Below, in pieces: positions 43,785 to 51,769 of a stretch of DNA of 64,000 nucleotides. The translations under genes were made by a program, and so were the position numbers. Below the pieces are notes generated by a model. It saw only the letters and a list, made by a program, of their open reading frames with translations. It ran no database searches and had not been told where the DNA came from. The DNA is taken from assembly GCA_016841765.1 (NCBI GenBank), contig JAENYN010000001.1:1-64000 (forward strand). The letters run 5' to 3'. Position 1 is the stretch's first letter; every line of letters begins with the position of its first letter. This stretch comes from Guptibacillus hwajinpoensis (GTDB taxonomy: Bacteria; Bacillota; Bacilli; Bacillales; Bacillaceae_O).

Positions 43785-45518
43785 TTAAGCCTTTAAGGAT
43801 TCATCTTGTTCATGCAGCTGTTCGCGCAATTTCATTTTCAGGATTTTCCCTACAGGGTTCCGCGGGAGGGCGCCGATGATTTGGATACGCTCCGGAATTT
43901 TATAAGCCGCAACCTTATTTTCTTTAAAAAACTCAATCATTTCCTCAAGGGAGAGCGGGTCTTCATTGTTTTTCAACACCACACAAGCACACGCTTTTTC
44001 TCCCATCGTTCCATCCGGATACCCGACAATCGAAACTTCGGCAACTTTCGGATGGCTTACCAGCAAAGCTTCCACTTCTTCAGGCGAAATGTTTTGCCCC
44101 CCGCGAATGATGATGTCTTTCATCCGGCCAACCGCACGATAGTACTTCGGGTTTTCTTCCTCACCTGCAATTTCGAACAAATCGCCAGTACGGAAAAAGC
44201 CTTCTTCATCAAATACCTTTTCATTGATGTCTTCCCGTTTCCAATAACCCGGCAAGACACCGGCACCTTTTATCCGCAGTTCACCCGGATGGTTCGTTTC
44301 CCTGATTTCTTCTCCTGTTTCGATATCTACAAGTTTGCTCTCAATCCGTTCGGCAACTCTTGTTGACCAGTCCAGTCCTTTTACTCCGAAGCGGGGGAAA
44401 TATTGGGCTCTCCGCACCGGGTCGGGAATATCTTTCGGACCGCTTATAAAAGTGGCCCCTTCATTCGAACCGAAGTAGTTGATAATGTCTATATTGTATT
44501 TCTCCTTCCAGCCTTTTACCATCCATGGCGAAAGAGGGGCGGAGCCAGATCCAATTGCGCGGAGGGAAGAAATATCCACTTTCTCCAGAACTGCATCATT
44601 GTGCAGCATCATATTTAACAAAGCCGGTGGGGCCAGCGTATACGTGGCCTTTTCCTGGACAATCTGCTGTAAAAAGACAGGGAGGTCGAAAGGATGATGC
44701 ATGACAAGTTTGCTGCCGGCGAGCAGCCAGGGGACAAACATGCCGCCGATCCCGGCCATATTTACCATTGGAAACGTATTCAGCAATATGTCCTCTTCTG
44801 TGAATTCCGCGACATCAACTGATGCATAGGCGGAAATGAACCATTCATTATGGCTTCTCGGCACCCCTTTTGGCTTCCCTTCGGTTCCTGAAGTCCAGCA
44901 GATGGTAAAGAGATCATTGGCCGTTTCGTTTAAAGAAGCGGTATACTCTTTAAGTTTTTCCTCATCTCTATCCGTGAGGTCAGCATTATCCAATGAAATG
45001 ACTTCCTGAGACATAACGGGGTCGCTTCCCCAGCTGAAAATCGTTTTAACCGTCGGCACTTCGTGAAAAACATCCACAAAACTCTGGGTTGCCTGGTAAT
45101 TGCCAATCCGAGTCATCGTGATAACAGCTTTGGCTTCAATGAACGGAATCAGCTGTTTGTATTCATGCTCTCGGTATTGGACCGGAAAAGGACTGGCAAT
45201 CGCGCCGATTCGCAAAATCGCCAGGTAAGCGATTACAATTTCAACGACATTTGGAAGCTGAACAACAATAATATCATCCTTTTTTATACCGTTTTTCAAA
45301 AGAATCGCCGCTGTCTTTTCCACTTCATCATTCAACTCGTGATAGGTTAACCGTTTCGGCTTGCTTCCACACAGACTGTCACGATTCAGCGGATCAAGAA
45401 TAGCCTCCACATCCGGACGTGTCTCTACATGATTGCGGAAAACATCATAAATCGTTTCAGTTGTCCACCATCCTTTTGCCGTATACTCCGCAATCTTCTT
45501 TTCATTTGCAAGAATCAT
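43785..45518 (-). CDS. Acyl-CoA ligase (AMP-forming, adenylate family)
   Basis: ANL-superfamily enzyme of 577 residues that would activate a carboxylic acid as its CoA thioester with ATP. The ATP loop is CWTSGTEGKPKGVPRSHNEW (about 205-224), the A5-type motif is NYFGSNEGATF, the hinge motif is GRMKDIIIRGGQNISPEEVE (about 470), and the catalytic Lys is near the end in PRNPVGKILKMKLR. Overall resemblance is to medium-chain or aryl acid ligases such as 2,3-dihydroxybenzoate-AMP ligase types; the substrate is not predictable. It is third in the operon, 85 bases after the carotenoid-oxygenase-family gene, and ideally placed to activate the carboxylate left after oxidative cleavage. Confidence 0.88.
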   Translation of the reverse strand: MILANEKKIAEYTAKGWWTTETIYDVFRNHVETRPDVEAILDPLNRDSLCGSKPKRLTYHELNDEVEKTAAILLKNGIKKDDIIVVQLPNVVEIVIAYLAILRIGAIASPFPVQYREHEYKQLIPFIEAKAVITMTRIGNYQATQSFVDVFHEVPTVKTIFSWGSDPVMSQEVISLDNADLTDRDEEKLKEYTASLNETANDLFTICWTSGTEGKPKGVPRSHNEWFISAYASVDVAEFTEEDILLNTFPMVNMAGIGGMFVPWLLAGSKLVMHHPFDLPVFLQQIVQEKATYTLAPPALLNMMLHNDAVLEKVDISSLRAIGSGSAPLSPWMVKGWKEKYNIDIINYFGSNEGATFISGPKDIPDPVRRAQYFPRFGVKGLDWSTRVAERIESKLVDIETGEEIRETNHPGELRIKGAGVLPGYWKREDINEKVFDEEGFFRTGDLFEIAGEEENPKYYRAVGRMKDIIIRGGQNISPEEVEALLVSHPKVAEVSIVGYPDGTMGEKACACVVLKNNEDPLSLEEMIEFFKENKVAAYKIPERIQIIGALPRNPVGKILKMKLREQLHEQDESLKA

Positions 45519-45603
45519 TTAATCCACCCTTTCCATTCGATTTAATGACCGGGACGATTCCTTTAGAATGCCAGACCTTTTTTACCAGTTGTTTTCTGGC
45601 CCG

Positions 45604-47025
45604 CTATTTTTCAGCATAAAGATGGTCGCCATGAATCCACGTGGCATGGAATCCCATCGGAACCCGCTGGGGAATGGCAATCCGTGCGACAGGGCCCAGT
45701 TCAAACTGTTGGGCATCAAGAATGATCAATTCGGATTGGTCTGTTTGCTCGTTATACACATACGTCACCACATAGCCATCATCTTCAGATTGCGCATTAT
45801 GTCTCGGGGCGAAGGCTGCTTCATTCCCATATTGATGAGGGGCAAACATGAATTTCTTAGACCCTCCCGTCCACGTATCATATTTTACGAGGCCATTAAA
45901 TTTCATGGTGAAAGACGCATCGATATGGACGTTATAAGAGTACCTTCCTTTTTCCCCCAAATAGGTGGAATTGATGACCGGAAACTCTGTGTTCATATCA
46001 CATAGAATTCCTTCTTTCACTGCACCTGTTTTCATATTTAACCGCCACGAATATAACCTGGAGTCGAGCCGCAAGAATTGCATCATTCGTTCGATTCTGC
46101 TTCCCCCTTCTATTTCAGGAGGCTCAGGCTCCCTGACACGGCAGCCAATCAGGACGATTTCATCCCCTTCTTCCCATGCATTGATCGTGTGGTAAATGTA
46201 GCAAGGGTCAGCTTCAAACCAGCGGACATCTTCTGTCTTTCCGTAGCGGGGAATGACACCGAAGCGGCTTGGCAGTTCTTCAAAAAATTTCACTTTGTAG
46301 CGCCTTTTTTTCAAGGCTTCAGGGTCATTGAATAACGGTAAATCCATCAAGATGGAATAGTTGTCTGTTATCCACATATCATGCGGCAAGCGCGGGCCCG
46401 GCAGTTCCACCGGCACGCTATGGACTGATTTTCCATCGGCTGATACGACACCATAGAACATGTAAGGAAACGTGTTCCCATAATCGAAAAAGATGAACTC
46501 ACCTGTCTTTTCATCCACTTTTGAGTGGGCGGACACATGATGTTTGAGCTGTCCGCCAAAATTCTCAACACCGATCGTTTCAAGCGTTTTCGCATCGATC
46601 CGGTACGGCTCACCCGAGATATACCACAAGCTGAGAAGATTATTATTATGAAAGACAACATCGGTGTTGGATGTGTTTTTCAATGGTTCGAAACCCGGAT
46701 TTTTTGAGACATCTTCCATTAACCCAGCCCAGAGCGGCTGTTGTTCGGCCTGTTCTTGCTGGAATCCTTTCGTGCGGATATAACGATTCCGGTAGCTGAC
46801 GTTCCCTTCATGAATGTAAACGGCATGCAGCATGCCGTCGCCGTCAAACCAATGATGCCTTCCAATCGGCTCATATTTCGGGTTCGGCCCATTCCTTACA
46901 TACGCCCCACTGAAATCTGAAGGTACTTGTCCTTCAATGACAGCTAATTTTTCTTCAACAATTTCTTTATCAATCGGCGCATAGAGCATATCCGTATAGT
47001 ACGGATTATAATCGGTCTTGTTCAT
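45604..47025 (-). CDS. Carotenoid-cleavage-oxygenase-family dioxygenase (lignostilbene/isoeugenol type)
   Basis: Non-haem iron enzyme of 473 residues with the seven-bladed RPE65/CCO fold. All four iron-ligand histidines are seen: H167 (VSAHSKVD), H215 (LPHDMW), H279 (YIYHTINAWEEGDE) and H460 (GFHATW). The N-terminal GAYVRNGPNPKY and WFDGDGMLHAV are family hallmarks. Members split a C=C bond of carotenoids, stilbenes or phenylpropenes (e.g. isoeugenol) with O2 to give aldehydes or ketones. Length is close to lignostilbene dioxygenases and isoeugenol monooxygenases. ATG at 47025 is chosen (GGGGAG six bases upstream) over GTG at 47028. It follows the nitronate-monooxygenase-like gene by about 40 bases. 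It is likely the signature enzyme of the pathway. Confidence 0.88.
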   Translation of the reverse strand: MNKTDYNPYYTDMLYAPIDKEIVEEKLAVIEGQVPSDFSGAYVRNGPNPKYEPIGRHHWFDGDGMLHAVYIHEGNVSYRNRYIRTKGFQQEQAEQQPLWAGLMEDVSKNPGFEPLKNTSNTDVVFHNNNLLSLWYISGEPYRIDAKTLETIGVENFGGQLKHHVSAHSKVDEKTGEFIFFDYGNTFPYMFYGVVSADGKSVHSVPVELPGPRLPHDMWITDNYSILMDLPLFNDPEALKKRRYKVKFFEELPSRFGVIPRYGKTEDVRWFEADPCYIYHTINAWEEGDEIVLIGCRVREPEPPEIEGGSRIERMMQFLRLDSRLYSWRLNMKTGAVKEGILCDMNTEFPVINSTYLGEKGRYSYNVHIDASFTMKFNGLVKYDTWTGGSKKFMFAPHQYGNEAAFAPRHNAQSEDDGYVVTYVYNEQTDQSELIILDAQQFELGPVARIAIPQRVPMGFHATWIHGDHLYAEK

Positions 47026-47064
47026 CACAATCTCCCCTTCGCCATAGTCCTCTTCACGTGACTG

Positions 47065-48057
47065 TCAGCTCTTAATCTCTGTCAGCGCATCCATTCTTCG
47101 AGTCAGATCAGCATAGGCGTCCCGGTACTCTCCCCGTAATCTCTCGATGATCCGGCCGGCCGGCTGGACGTCTTTAATCTGGCCGACGCCATGTCCTGCT
47201 GACCAAATATCTTTCCAGGCTTTCTTATCACCCTGTGGGTTGCTGAAATCGATTGTTGATTTGGGCTTTAAGTTCTTTACGTCAAGCCCCGCCCTCTCAA
47301 TACTCGGTTTCAGCATATTTGCATGAACCCCTGTGAAGGCATTGGTGGAAATGATATCGTCAAATTCGGACTCAACAAGCATTTGCTTATATTGGCTATT
47401 CGCCAAACTTTCCTCTGCTGAGATAAATGTTGTTCCCATGTAAACGAGGTCGGCACCAAGCGATTGAGCAGCCAAAACGCCTTTCCCGCTCGAAATTCCG
47501 CCGGCAAGGACGATGACGCCATCCCAAAACTGGCGAACTGCATCGACAAATGCGAACCCGGTGATCGTTCCGGTATGGCCACCTGCCCCCGCACTCACAA
47601 GGATGAGGCCGTCCACTCCGGTTTCAGCCGCTTTTTTGGCAAAGTGGATGGAATTTACATCCGCAAATACAAGACCGCCGTAATCATGCACAGCATCAAT
47701 GATTCGCACCGGGCTTCCAAGCGCCGTAATGACAATCGGCGGCTGGTATTTTTTTATCAACTCAAGCTCTTGTTCAAGCCGGTCATAGGAACGATGGGCG
47801 ATGATGTTGGCTGCCCACGGCGCGACCGGTTCGTTCTGATGGCGTACTTTCGCCGCTTCAAGTTCTTCTGTTATCGTCTTCATCCATTGTTCCAATTGTT
47901 CGATGGTACGGGCATTCGGTGCTGGAAAGGCACAGATTACACCACTTTTACAACATGCCGTCACGAGATCAGGCCCTGAAACTAAAAACATGGGCGCTGA
48001 AATAATCGGAAGTACCGTTTGCCCGGCGATTTTCCGCACGATTTCTTCTTTGTCCAA
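47065..48057 (-). CDS. Nitronate monooxygenase-family flavoprotein
   Basis: FMN-dependent TIM-barrel protein of 330 residues (NMO/2-nitropropane dioxygenase family). Recognisable parts are the N-terminal PIISAPMFLVSGPDLV, the phosphate-binding SAGAGGHTGTITGFAFV (about 155-172), AGGISSGKGVLAAQSLGADLVYMGT and the C-terminal SAGHGVGQI. Such proteins include true nitronate oxidases, NADH:quinone reductases and enoyl reductases, so the reaction is open. Start is TTG at 48057, with GGGGGT seven bases upstream. It is the first gene of the minus-strand operon, 45 bases downstream of a near-perfect sigma-54 promoter. Confidence 0.88.
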   Translation of the reverse strand: MDKEEIVRKIAGQTVLPIISAPMFLVSGPDLVTACCKSGVICAFPAPNARTIEQLEQWMKTITEELEAAKVRHQNEPVAPWAANIIAHRSYDRLEQELELIKKYQPPIVITALGSPVRIIDAVHDYGGLVFADVNSIHFAKKAAETGVDGLILVSAGAGGHTGTITGFAFVDAVRQFWDGVIVLAGGISSGKGVLAAQSLGADLVYMGTTFISAEESLANSQYKQMLVESEFDDIISTNAFTGVHANMLKPSIERAGLDVKNLKPKSTIDFSNPQGDKKAWKDIWSAGHGVGQIKDVQPAGRIIERLRGEYRDAYADLTRRMDALTEIKS

Positions 48058-48101
48058 TTGATAACCCCCATTTCCGTTTAGCTGGTTTCTACTATATCCA
48101 C

Positions 48102-48118
48102 TGCAAGAATAGTGCCAA
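48102..48118 (-). promoter_or_regulatory. Sigma-54 promoter of the four-gene catabolic operon
   Basis: On the minus strand: TTGGCACTATTCTTGCA, matching the -24/-12 consensus (GG-N10-GC, TGGCAC and TTGCA). Drives 48057 down to 42558. Confidence 0.85.
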
Positions 48119-48187
48119 CTTCAAACATCAGCACTGTGAAGCATTTCCGCTTCCATATCCGCTTTTTACTGATAAGGTATTGAATCA

Positions 48188-48207
48188 CTGATCAGTTTTT
48201 TGATCAG
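48188..48207. promoter_or_regulatory. Shared enhancer (UAS) between divergent sigma-54 promoters, site 2
   Basis: CTGATCAGTTTTTTGATCAG: two perfect TGATCA half-sites 12 bp apart. Its centre (48197.5) is exactly midway between the -24 GG of the minus promoter (48115-48116) and that of the plus promoter (48279-48280). Confidence 0.75.
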
Positions 48208-48277
48208 CAGTTTTGCAAACGTTGCGAGAAAACAAGCAAGTGATAGGCACAAGCTTGTTTTTGCGGCTCCCCGACTA

Positions 48278-48293
48278 TGGCACGCCTTTTGCA
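48278..48293 (+). promoter_or_regulatory. Sigma-54 promoter of the isomerase-hydrolase-thioesterase operon
   Basis: TGGCACGCCTTTTGCA, a full match to the -24/-12 consensus with GG-N10-GC. It lies about 45 bases upstream of the first start codon. Confidence 0.9.
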
Positions 48294-48337
48294 TAGTAGG
48301 TAAGACGACAACTCAAAAGTCCGAAAGGGGTAGTGGC

Positions 48338-48646
48338 ATGTTATTTTTCGTTAAAGTAAGTGTTCAGCAAAAAGATCTAACATTGGAGGAATTGTGGGAT
48401 ATTTGGGAAAAGGAAGCACAGGTCGCCAGACAAGCCATCGAGCAAAAGAAAATTGTAGACGCTTATAAAGTGTCGGGATCACGCCAGGTGCTTCTCATTC
48501 TGGATGCGGCTTCACACGATGAAATCGATCGCATTTTCATGGCAGGTTTGCCTTTATCAAACTACGTCGTGATTGATGAAATTCTGCCGATCCGCCCCTA
48601 TCTTGACTTTGCAGAAGATGTGGCAAACCGTTGGAAAATAAAATGA
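48338..48646 (+). CDS. Muconolactone delta-isomerase-family protein
   Basis: Small 102-residue ferredoxin-like alpha+beta protein of the CatC (PF02426-type) family. It opens MLFFVKVSVQQKDLT, contains the conserved EEAQVARQAIEQKKIVDAYKV-like helix, and ends LPIRPYLDFAEDV. CatC isomerises muconolactone in the beta-ketoadipate route, but no other catechol-branch genes (catA, catB) are here, so it may isomerise a different lactone or enone. ATG at 48338 follows GAAAGGGG; the frame upstream of it covers the promoter and is not coding. First gene of the plus-strand sigma-54 operon, 24 bases before the hydrolase gene. Confidence 0.85.
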   Translation: MLFFVKVSVQQKDLTLEELWDIWEKEAQVARQAIEQKKIVDAYKVSGSRQVLLILDAASHDEIDRIFMAGLPLSNYVVIDEILPIRPYLDFAEDVANRWKIK

Positions 48647-48670
48647 AGTCTTTAGAGGGAGGGATATCAA

Positions 48671-49591
48671 ATGAATGTTGAAGAAGTGATGTTCACTAGT
48701 GATGATGTTCAATTAAGCGGCTTATATTTTGTCCCAGGCGGCATGGACCGGACAGAACCCTATCCTGCCATTGTTATGGCACATGGTTTCAGCCTTGTGA
48801 AGGAAGCGTATTTATCAAAGTATGCAGAGGTTTTTGCGAAAGCAGGTCTGGCTGTCCTGTTGTTTGACTATCGCAATTTTGGAGATAGTGAGGGAGAACC
48901 GAGACAGCATATGGATCCGAATGAACAAATTAAAGATTATCGCAATGCGATTTCCTGGCTTTCCAATCGTCCTGAAATTGACCGGGAACGGATCGGCATC
49001 TGGGGAACGTCATATAGCGGCGGCCATGTCTTGCATGTTGCCGCTGTCGATAAACGTGTGAAAGCTTCCGTATCACAAGTGCCGACGATCCGGGGATGGA
49101 TAGGCGTTGAAAAGAAGATGGGAAAAGAGAACATGCAATCCTTTATTCGAAAGCTGATTGATTACAGAAACGCAAGATATAACGGCGCACCTATCGAATA
49201 TATGAAAGTGGTAAGCGAAAACGGTGACGTTTGTGCACAAACACATCCTGAAGCGTACCCCTGGTTTACCGAGATGGGGAAAAATGTTGCACCCAATTGG
49301 GAAAACCGGATTACACTGGAATCCATGGAGCATTATCTTGAATATTACCCGGCAGCCCAGATGGACCTTATTTCCCCCACCCCCCTTTTGATGATTGTCG
49401 CTGCCGGTGATGGCATTACGCCGCCAGATGCTGCGATTCAAGCATTTGAGACACGAGTGAAAGATCCGAAAAAACTGGTTGAACTCCCGGGCGGCCACTT
49501 TGATGTTTATGACGGCGAAACTTTCACCCTTGCAGCCAATGCCGCCAAAGACTGGTTTCTGGAGTATTTGAACAGGGGGAGAGACGCATGA
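48671..49591 (+). CDS. Alpha/beta hydrolase, dienelactone-hydrolase-like
   Basis: Hydrolase of 306 residues with the alpha/beta fold. The oxyanion segment is VMAHGFSLVKE (about 36-45), the nucleophile is S114 in WGTSYSGG, an acidic residue is likely D406-equivalent in AAGDGITPPDAA, and the catalytic His is in LPGGHFDVY near residue 278. It resembles the family of esterases/carbon-carbon hydrolases annotated with dienelactone hydrolases and YcjY-like proteins. In this operon it may open a lactone or ester intermediate. Its stop overlaps the thioesterase start (ATGA), so they are coupled. No signal peptide: cytoplasmic. Confidence 0.85.
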   Translation: MNVEEVMFTSDDVQLSGLYFVPGGMDRTEPYPAIVMAHGFSLVKEAYLSKYAEVFAKAGLAVLLFDYRNFGDSEGEPRQHMDPNEQIKDYRNAISWLSNRPEIDRERIGIWGTSYSGGHVLHVAAVDKRVKASVSQVPTIRGWIGVEKKMGKENMQSFIRKLIDYRNARYNGAPIEYMKVVSENGDVCAQTHPEAYPWFTEMGKNVAPNWENRITLESMEHYLEYYPAAQMDLISPTPLLMIVAAGDGITPPDAAIQAFETRVKDPKKLVELPGGHFDVYDGETFTLAANAAKDWFLEYLNRGRDA

Positions 49592-50034
49592 GTTTGCCGG
49601 AATATATAAAACCATCACTTGAAGAATGGCTGAATATGTTTCATTTTTTCTCAACGGTTAAGGTGAGAGTTTGTGAAACAGACCACTTCGGGCATGTAAA
49701 TAACACGAGCTATTTTCTTTATTTTGAACAGGGCAGAGTCGACTATTTGGATCGGCTCAATCTATATGAAAGCGACCTGGCCGTTGTGGCAGGTGATGCT
49801 TATTGCCGTTACCACCAGCAGGCCCTTGCCAGGCAAGAACTTTCAATCGGCGTCCGAACCGCGCGTATTGGCTCGAAATCCCTCACACTCGAATATGCAA
49901 TCCGGAGACCAGATGATGAGGAACTGATTTCATCCGGCTGGACCACCTTGATTTTGATTGATAAGCATACAAAGAAATCGGTCATGGTGCCGGAAGAACT
50001 GCGTACAGCCATTCACGAGATCGATCACCGTTGA
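49588..50034 (+). CDS. Acyl-CoA thioesterase, hotdog fold (4HBT family)
   Basis: Thioesterase of 148 residues. The active-site signature VCETDHFGHVNNTSYFLYFE (about 28-47) carries the catalytic Asp D32, as in 4-hydroxybenzoyl-CoA thioesterases and YbgC. It would release a free acid from an acyl- or aroyl-CoA of the pathway, or recycle CoA from dead-end thioesters. Overlap of four bases with the hydrolase gene indicates translational coupling. A terminator follows 20 bases after the stop, closing the plus-strand operon. Confidence 0.88.
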   Translation: MSLPEYIKPSLEEWLNMFHFFSTVKVRVCETDHFGHVNNTSYFLYFEQGRVDYLDRLNLYESDLAVVAGDAYCRYHQQALARQELSIGVRTARIGSKSLTLEYAIRRPDDEELISSGWTTLILIDKHTKKSVMVPEELRTAIHEIDHR

Positions 50035-50056
50035 TTCAAAAGACAAATAAGCAATA

Positions 50057-50087
50057 AGCCGCTCTTCCATATGGGAGCGGTTTTTTT
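50057..50087 (+). terminator. Terminator of the plus-strand sigma-54 operon
   Basis: Stem CCGCTC / GAGCGG (50059-50064, 50075-50080) followed by seven T. A 12-bp palindrome TGTAAATTTACA follows at 50109-50120, of unknown role. Confidence 0.88.
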
Positions 50088-50157
50088 GCGTTTCCAACAT
50101 AAGCACTGTGTAAATTTACAAAATAGTCAAAATTGTTTATTATTAAAGAAAACATTC

Positions 50158-50177
50158 TTGATCAATAAATTGATCAG
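50158..50177. promoter_or_regulatory. Candidate activator-binding site before the regulator gene, site 3
   Basis: TTGATCAATAAATTGATCAG: two TGATCA half-sites 12 bp apart, 37 bases before the regulator start. No sigma-54 promoter follows within reach, so autoregulation, probably repression, is the likely role. Confidence 0.65.
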
Positions 50178-50213
50178 TTACCTTTCTGATTAAAAAGAAG
50201 GTGGGGGTGCAGG

Positions 50214-51581
50214 ATGGAGCAGCTATATTATGAAGCCTTCCAAAGGAGCTTCGATGGAATTTGTGTCCTTGATGCCAATGGGAACGGAGTCGCCATGAAC
50301 GAAGCGGCTGAACGCATAACCGGGTTCAGCAAAAAGGACTTTGTCGGGGATAACGTTAGAAACGCCGTAAAAGACGGGATTATTTCAAATTCAGTCACGT
50401 TACGCGTGCTAGAAAAAAAGCGAGCCGTTACAGAAGTGATCAGCATTCGCGGAACCGAGGTCCTCGTAACAGGCAGCCCTGTTTTGGATTCCAGCGGAAA
50501 AATAACACATGTTGTCCTTAACGTCCGTGACATCACAGAGCTCAATAATGTAAAAATCGATTTGTTGCTATCCATCGCGTTAAAACGAAAAAAAACTAGA
50601 CCGTCAAAAAATGAAGCTTCTCTTCAGGGAAACAGCCTGCCTTTGACCGATAACATCGTTGCCAAAAGCACAGAGATGACCAAAATCATTCAACTGGTAA
50701 CAAAGATTGCCAAAGTTGATTCCGCCGTCCTTCTGTTAGGGGAATCCGGTGTTGGAAAAGAAGTAATAGTACAACTGCTCCACCGCCAAAGCCACCGGTC
50801 CAATAAACCCCTCGTAAAAGTGAATTGTGCCGCTATCCCCCATCACTTACTGGAATCTGAACTGTTTGGTTACGAAAAAGGAGCATTTACCGGTGCGGAT
50901 GACCGCGGCAAACCAGGGTTATTCGAAGAAGCAAACGGCGGAACAATCTTCCTTGATGAAATTGGCGATATGCCACTCGACTTACAAGTGAAATTACTCC
51001 GAGTCCTTCAAGAGCTGGAAATTAGGCGAGTAGGCGGCAGGAAAAACATAAAAGTCGATGTACGGGTCGTTTCTGCTACAAACAAAAATCTGGATAAACT
51101 CGTGCAGGAAGGAAAATTTCGCAATGACCTATTTTACCGGCTTAACATCGTGCCCATCCACATTCCCCCTTTACGCGAACGAATAGAAGATATCGCTCCA
51201 CTTGCACATATGTTTCTAAACCGCGCCAATCAGAAATACGGCACAAACAAACACTTTCAGCCAGGCGTAATCGAACTGCTTGAACGATATCGCTGGCCAG
51301 GCAATGTTCGCGAAATGGAAAACATCATCGAAAGGCTTGTTGTGACATCCGAATATGATGAACTCAGCTGGAGCGACTTGCCATTCATTTCGAATGATTC
51401 GGACGCAGCCAAAAATATATCGTTAAAAAAGGTACTGCAAGAAGTTGAGAAAGAAATCATCCAAGAAAAAATGAAAATGTATAAAACAACAAGAAAAACA
51501 GCCAAAGCACTTGGCATCAGCCAGGCATCGCTAGTAAACAAACTGAAAAGGTATTCGCAACAGGGCGATGGTTCTGCGTAG
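50214..51581 (+). CDS. PAS-domain sigma-54 enhancer-binding activator
   Basis: Transcription activator of 455 residues. Domains in order: an N-terminal PAS sensor (about 1-110, [22 protein letters not shown]-like start), an AAA+ domain (about 145-380) with Walker A GESGVGKE (176-183), the sigma-54-contacting GAFTGA loop (223-228), Walker B IFLDEIGD (about 245-252) and R fingers in the FRNDLFYRL region, and a Fis-type HTH at the C terminus (about 428-448, [18 protein letters not shown]). It should drive the sigma-54 promoters at 48102, 48278 and near 40800 by binding the paired TGATCA sites. The PAS domain suggests direct sensing of a small ligand. Divergence in space, not strand, from the operons. 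Confidence 0.92.
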   Translation: MEQLYYEAFQRSFDGICVLDANGNGVAMNEAAERITGFSKKDFVGDNVRNAVKDGIISNSVTLRVLEKKRAVTEVISIRGTEVLVTGSPVLDSSGKITHVVLNVRDITELNNVKIDLLLSIALKRKKTRPSKNEASLQGNSLPLTDNIVAKSTEMTKIIQLVTKIAKVDSAVLLLGESGVGKEVIVQLLHRQSHRSNKPLVKVNCAAIPHHLLESELFGYEKGAFTGADDRGKPGLFEEANGGTIFLDEIGDMPLDLQVKLLRVLQELEIRRVGGRKNIKVDVRVVSATNKNLDKLVQEGKFRNDLFYRLNIVPIHIPPLRERIEDIAPLAHMFLNRANQKYGTNKHFQPGVIELLERYRWPGNVREMENIIERLVVTSEYDELSWSDLPFISNDSDAAKNISLKKVLQEVEKEIIQEKMKMYKTTRKTAKALGISQASLVNKLKRYSQQGDGSA

Positions 51582-51720
51582 GTACAGGGACGGAGGGACA
51601 GGTTCCAGTCTCTTATCCAGCCATAGCCTGCTTCCTTCCTATGGATTCAATTACTGAGATAGTAAGCATAATATTCTTCTAAACATTGGTGCAACATTGT
51701 CAATTATATTCTTAACACAA

Positions 51721-51766
51721 AGCAGGGGAAGGTTTTGCTGCCGCAACAGCAAAACCTTCCCCTGCT
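51721..51766. terminator. Bidirectional terminator with a perfect 20-bp stem
   Basis: AGCAGGGGAAGGTTTTGCTG pairs perfectly with the sequence at 51747-51766 around a six-base loop, between convergent genes (stops at 51581 and 51770), with a T-rich right flank. Confidence 0.9.
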
Positions 51767-51769
51767 TCT

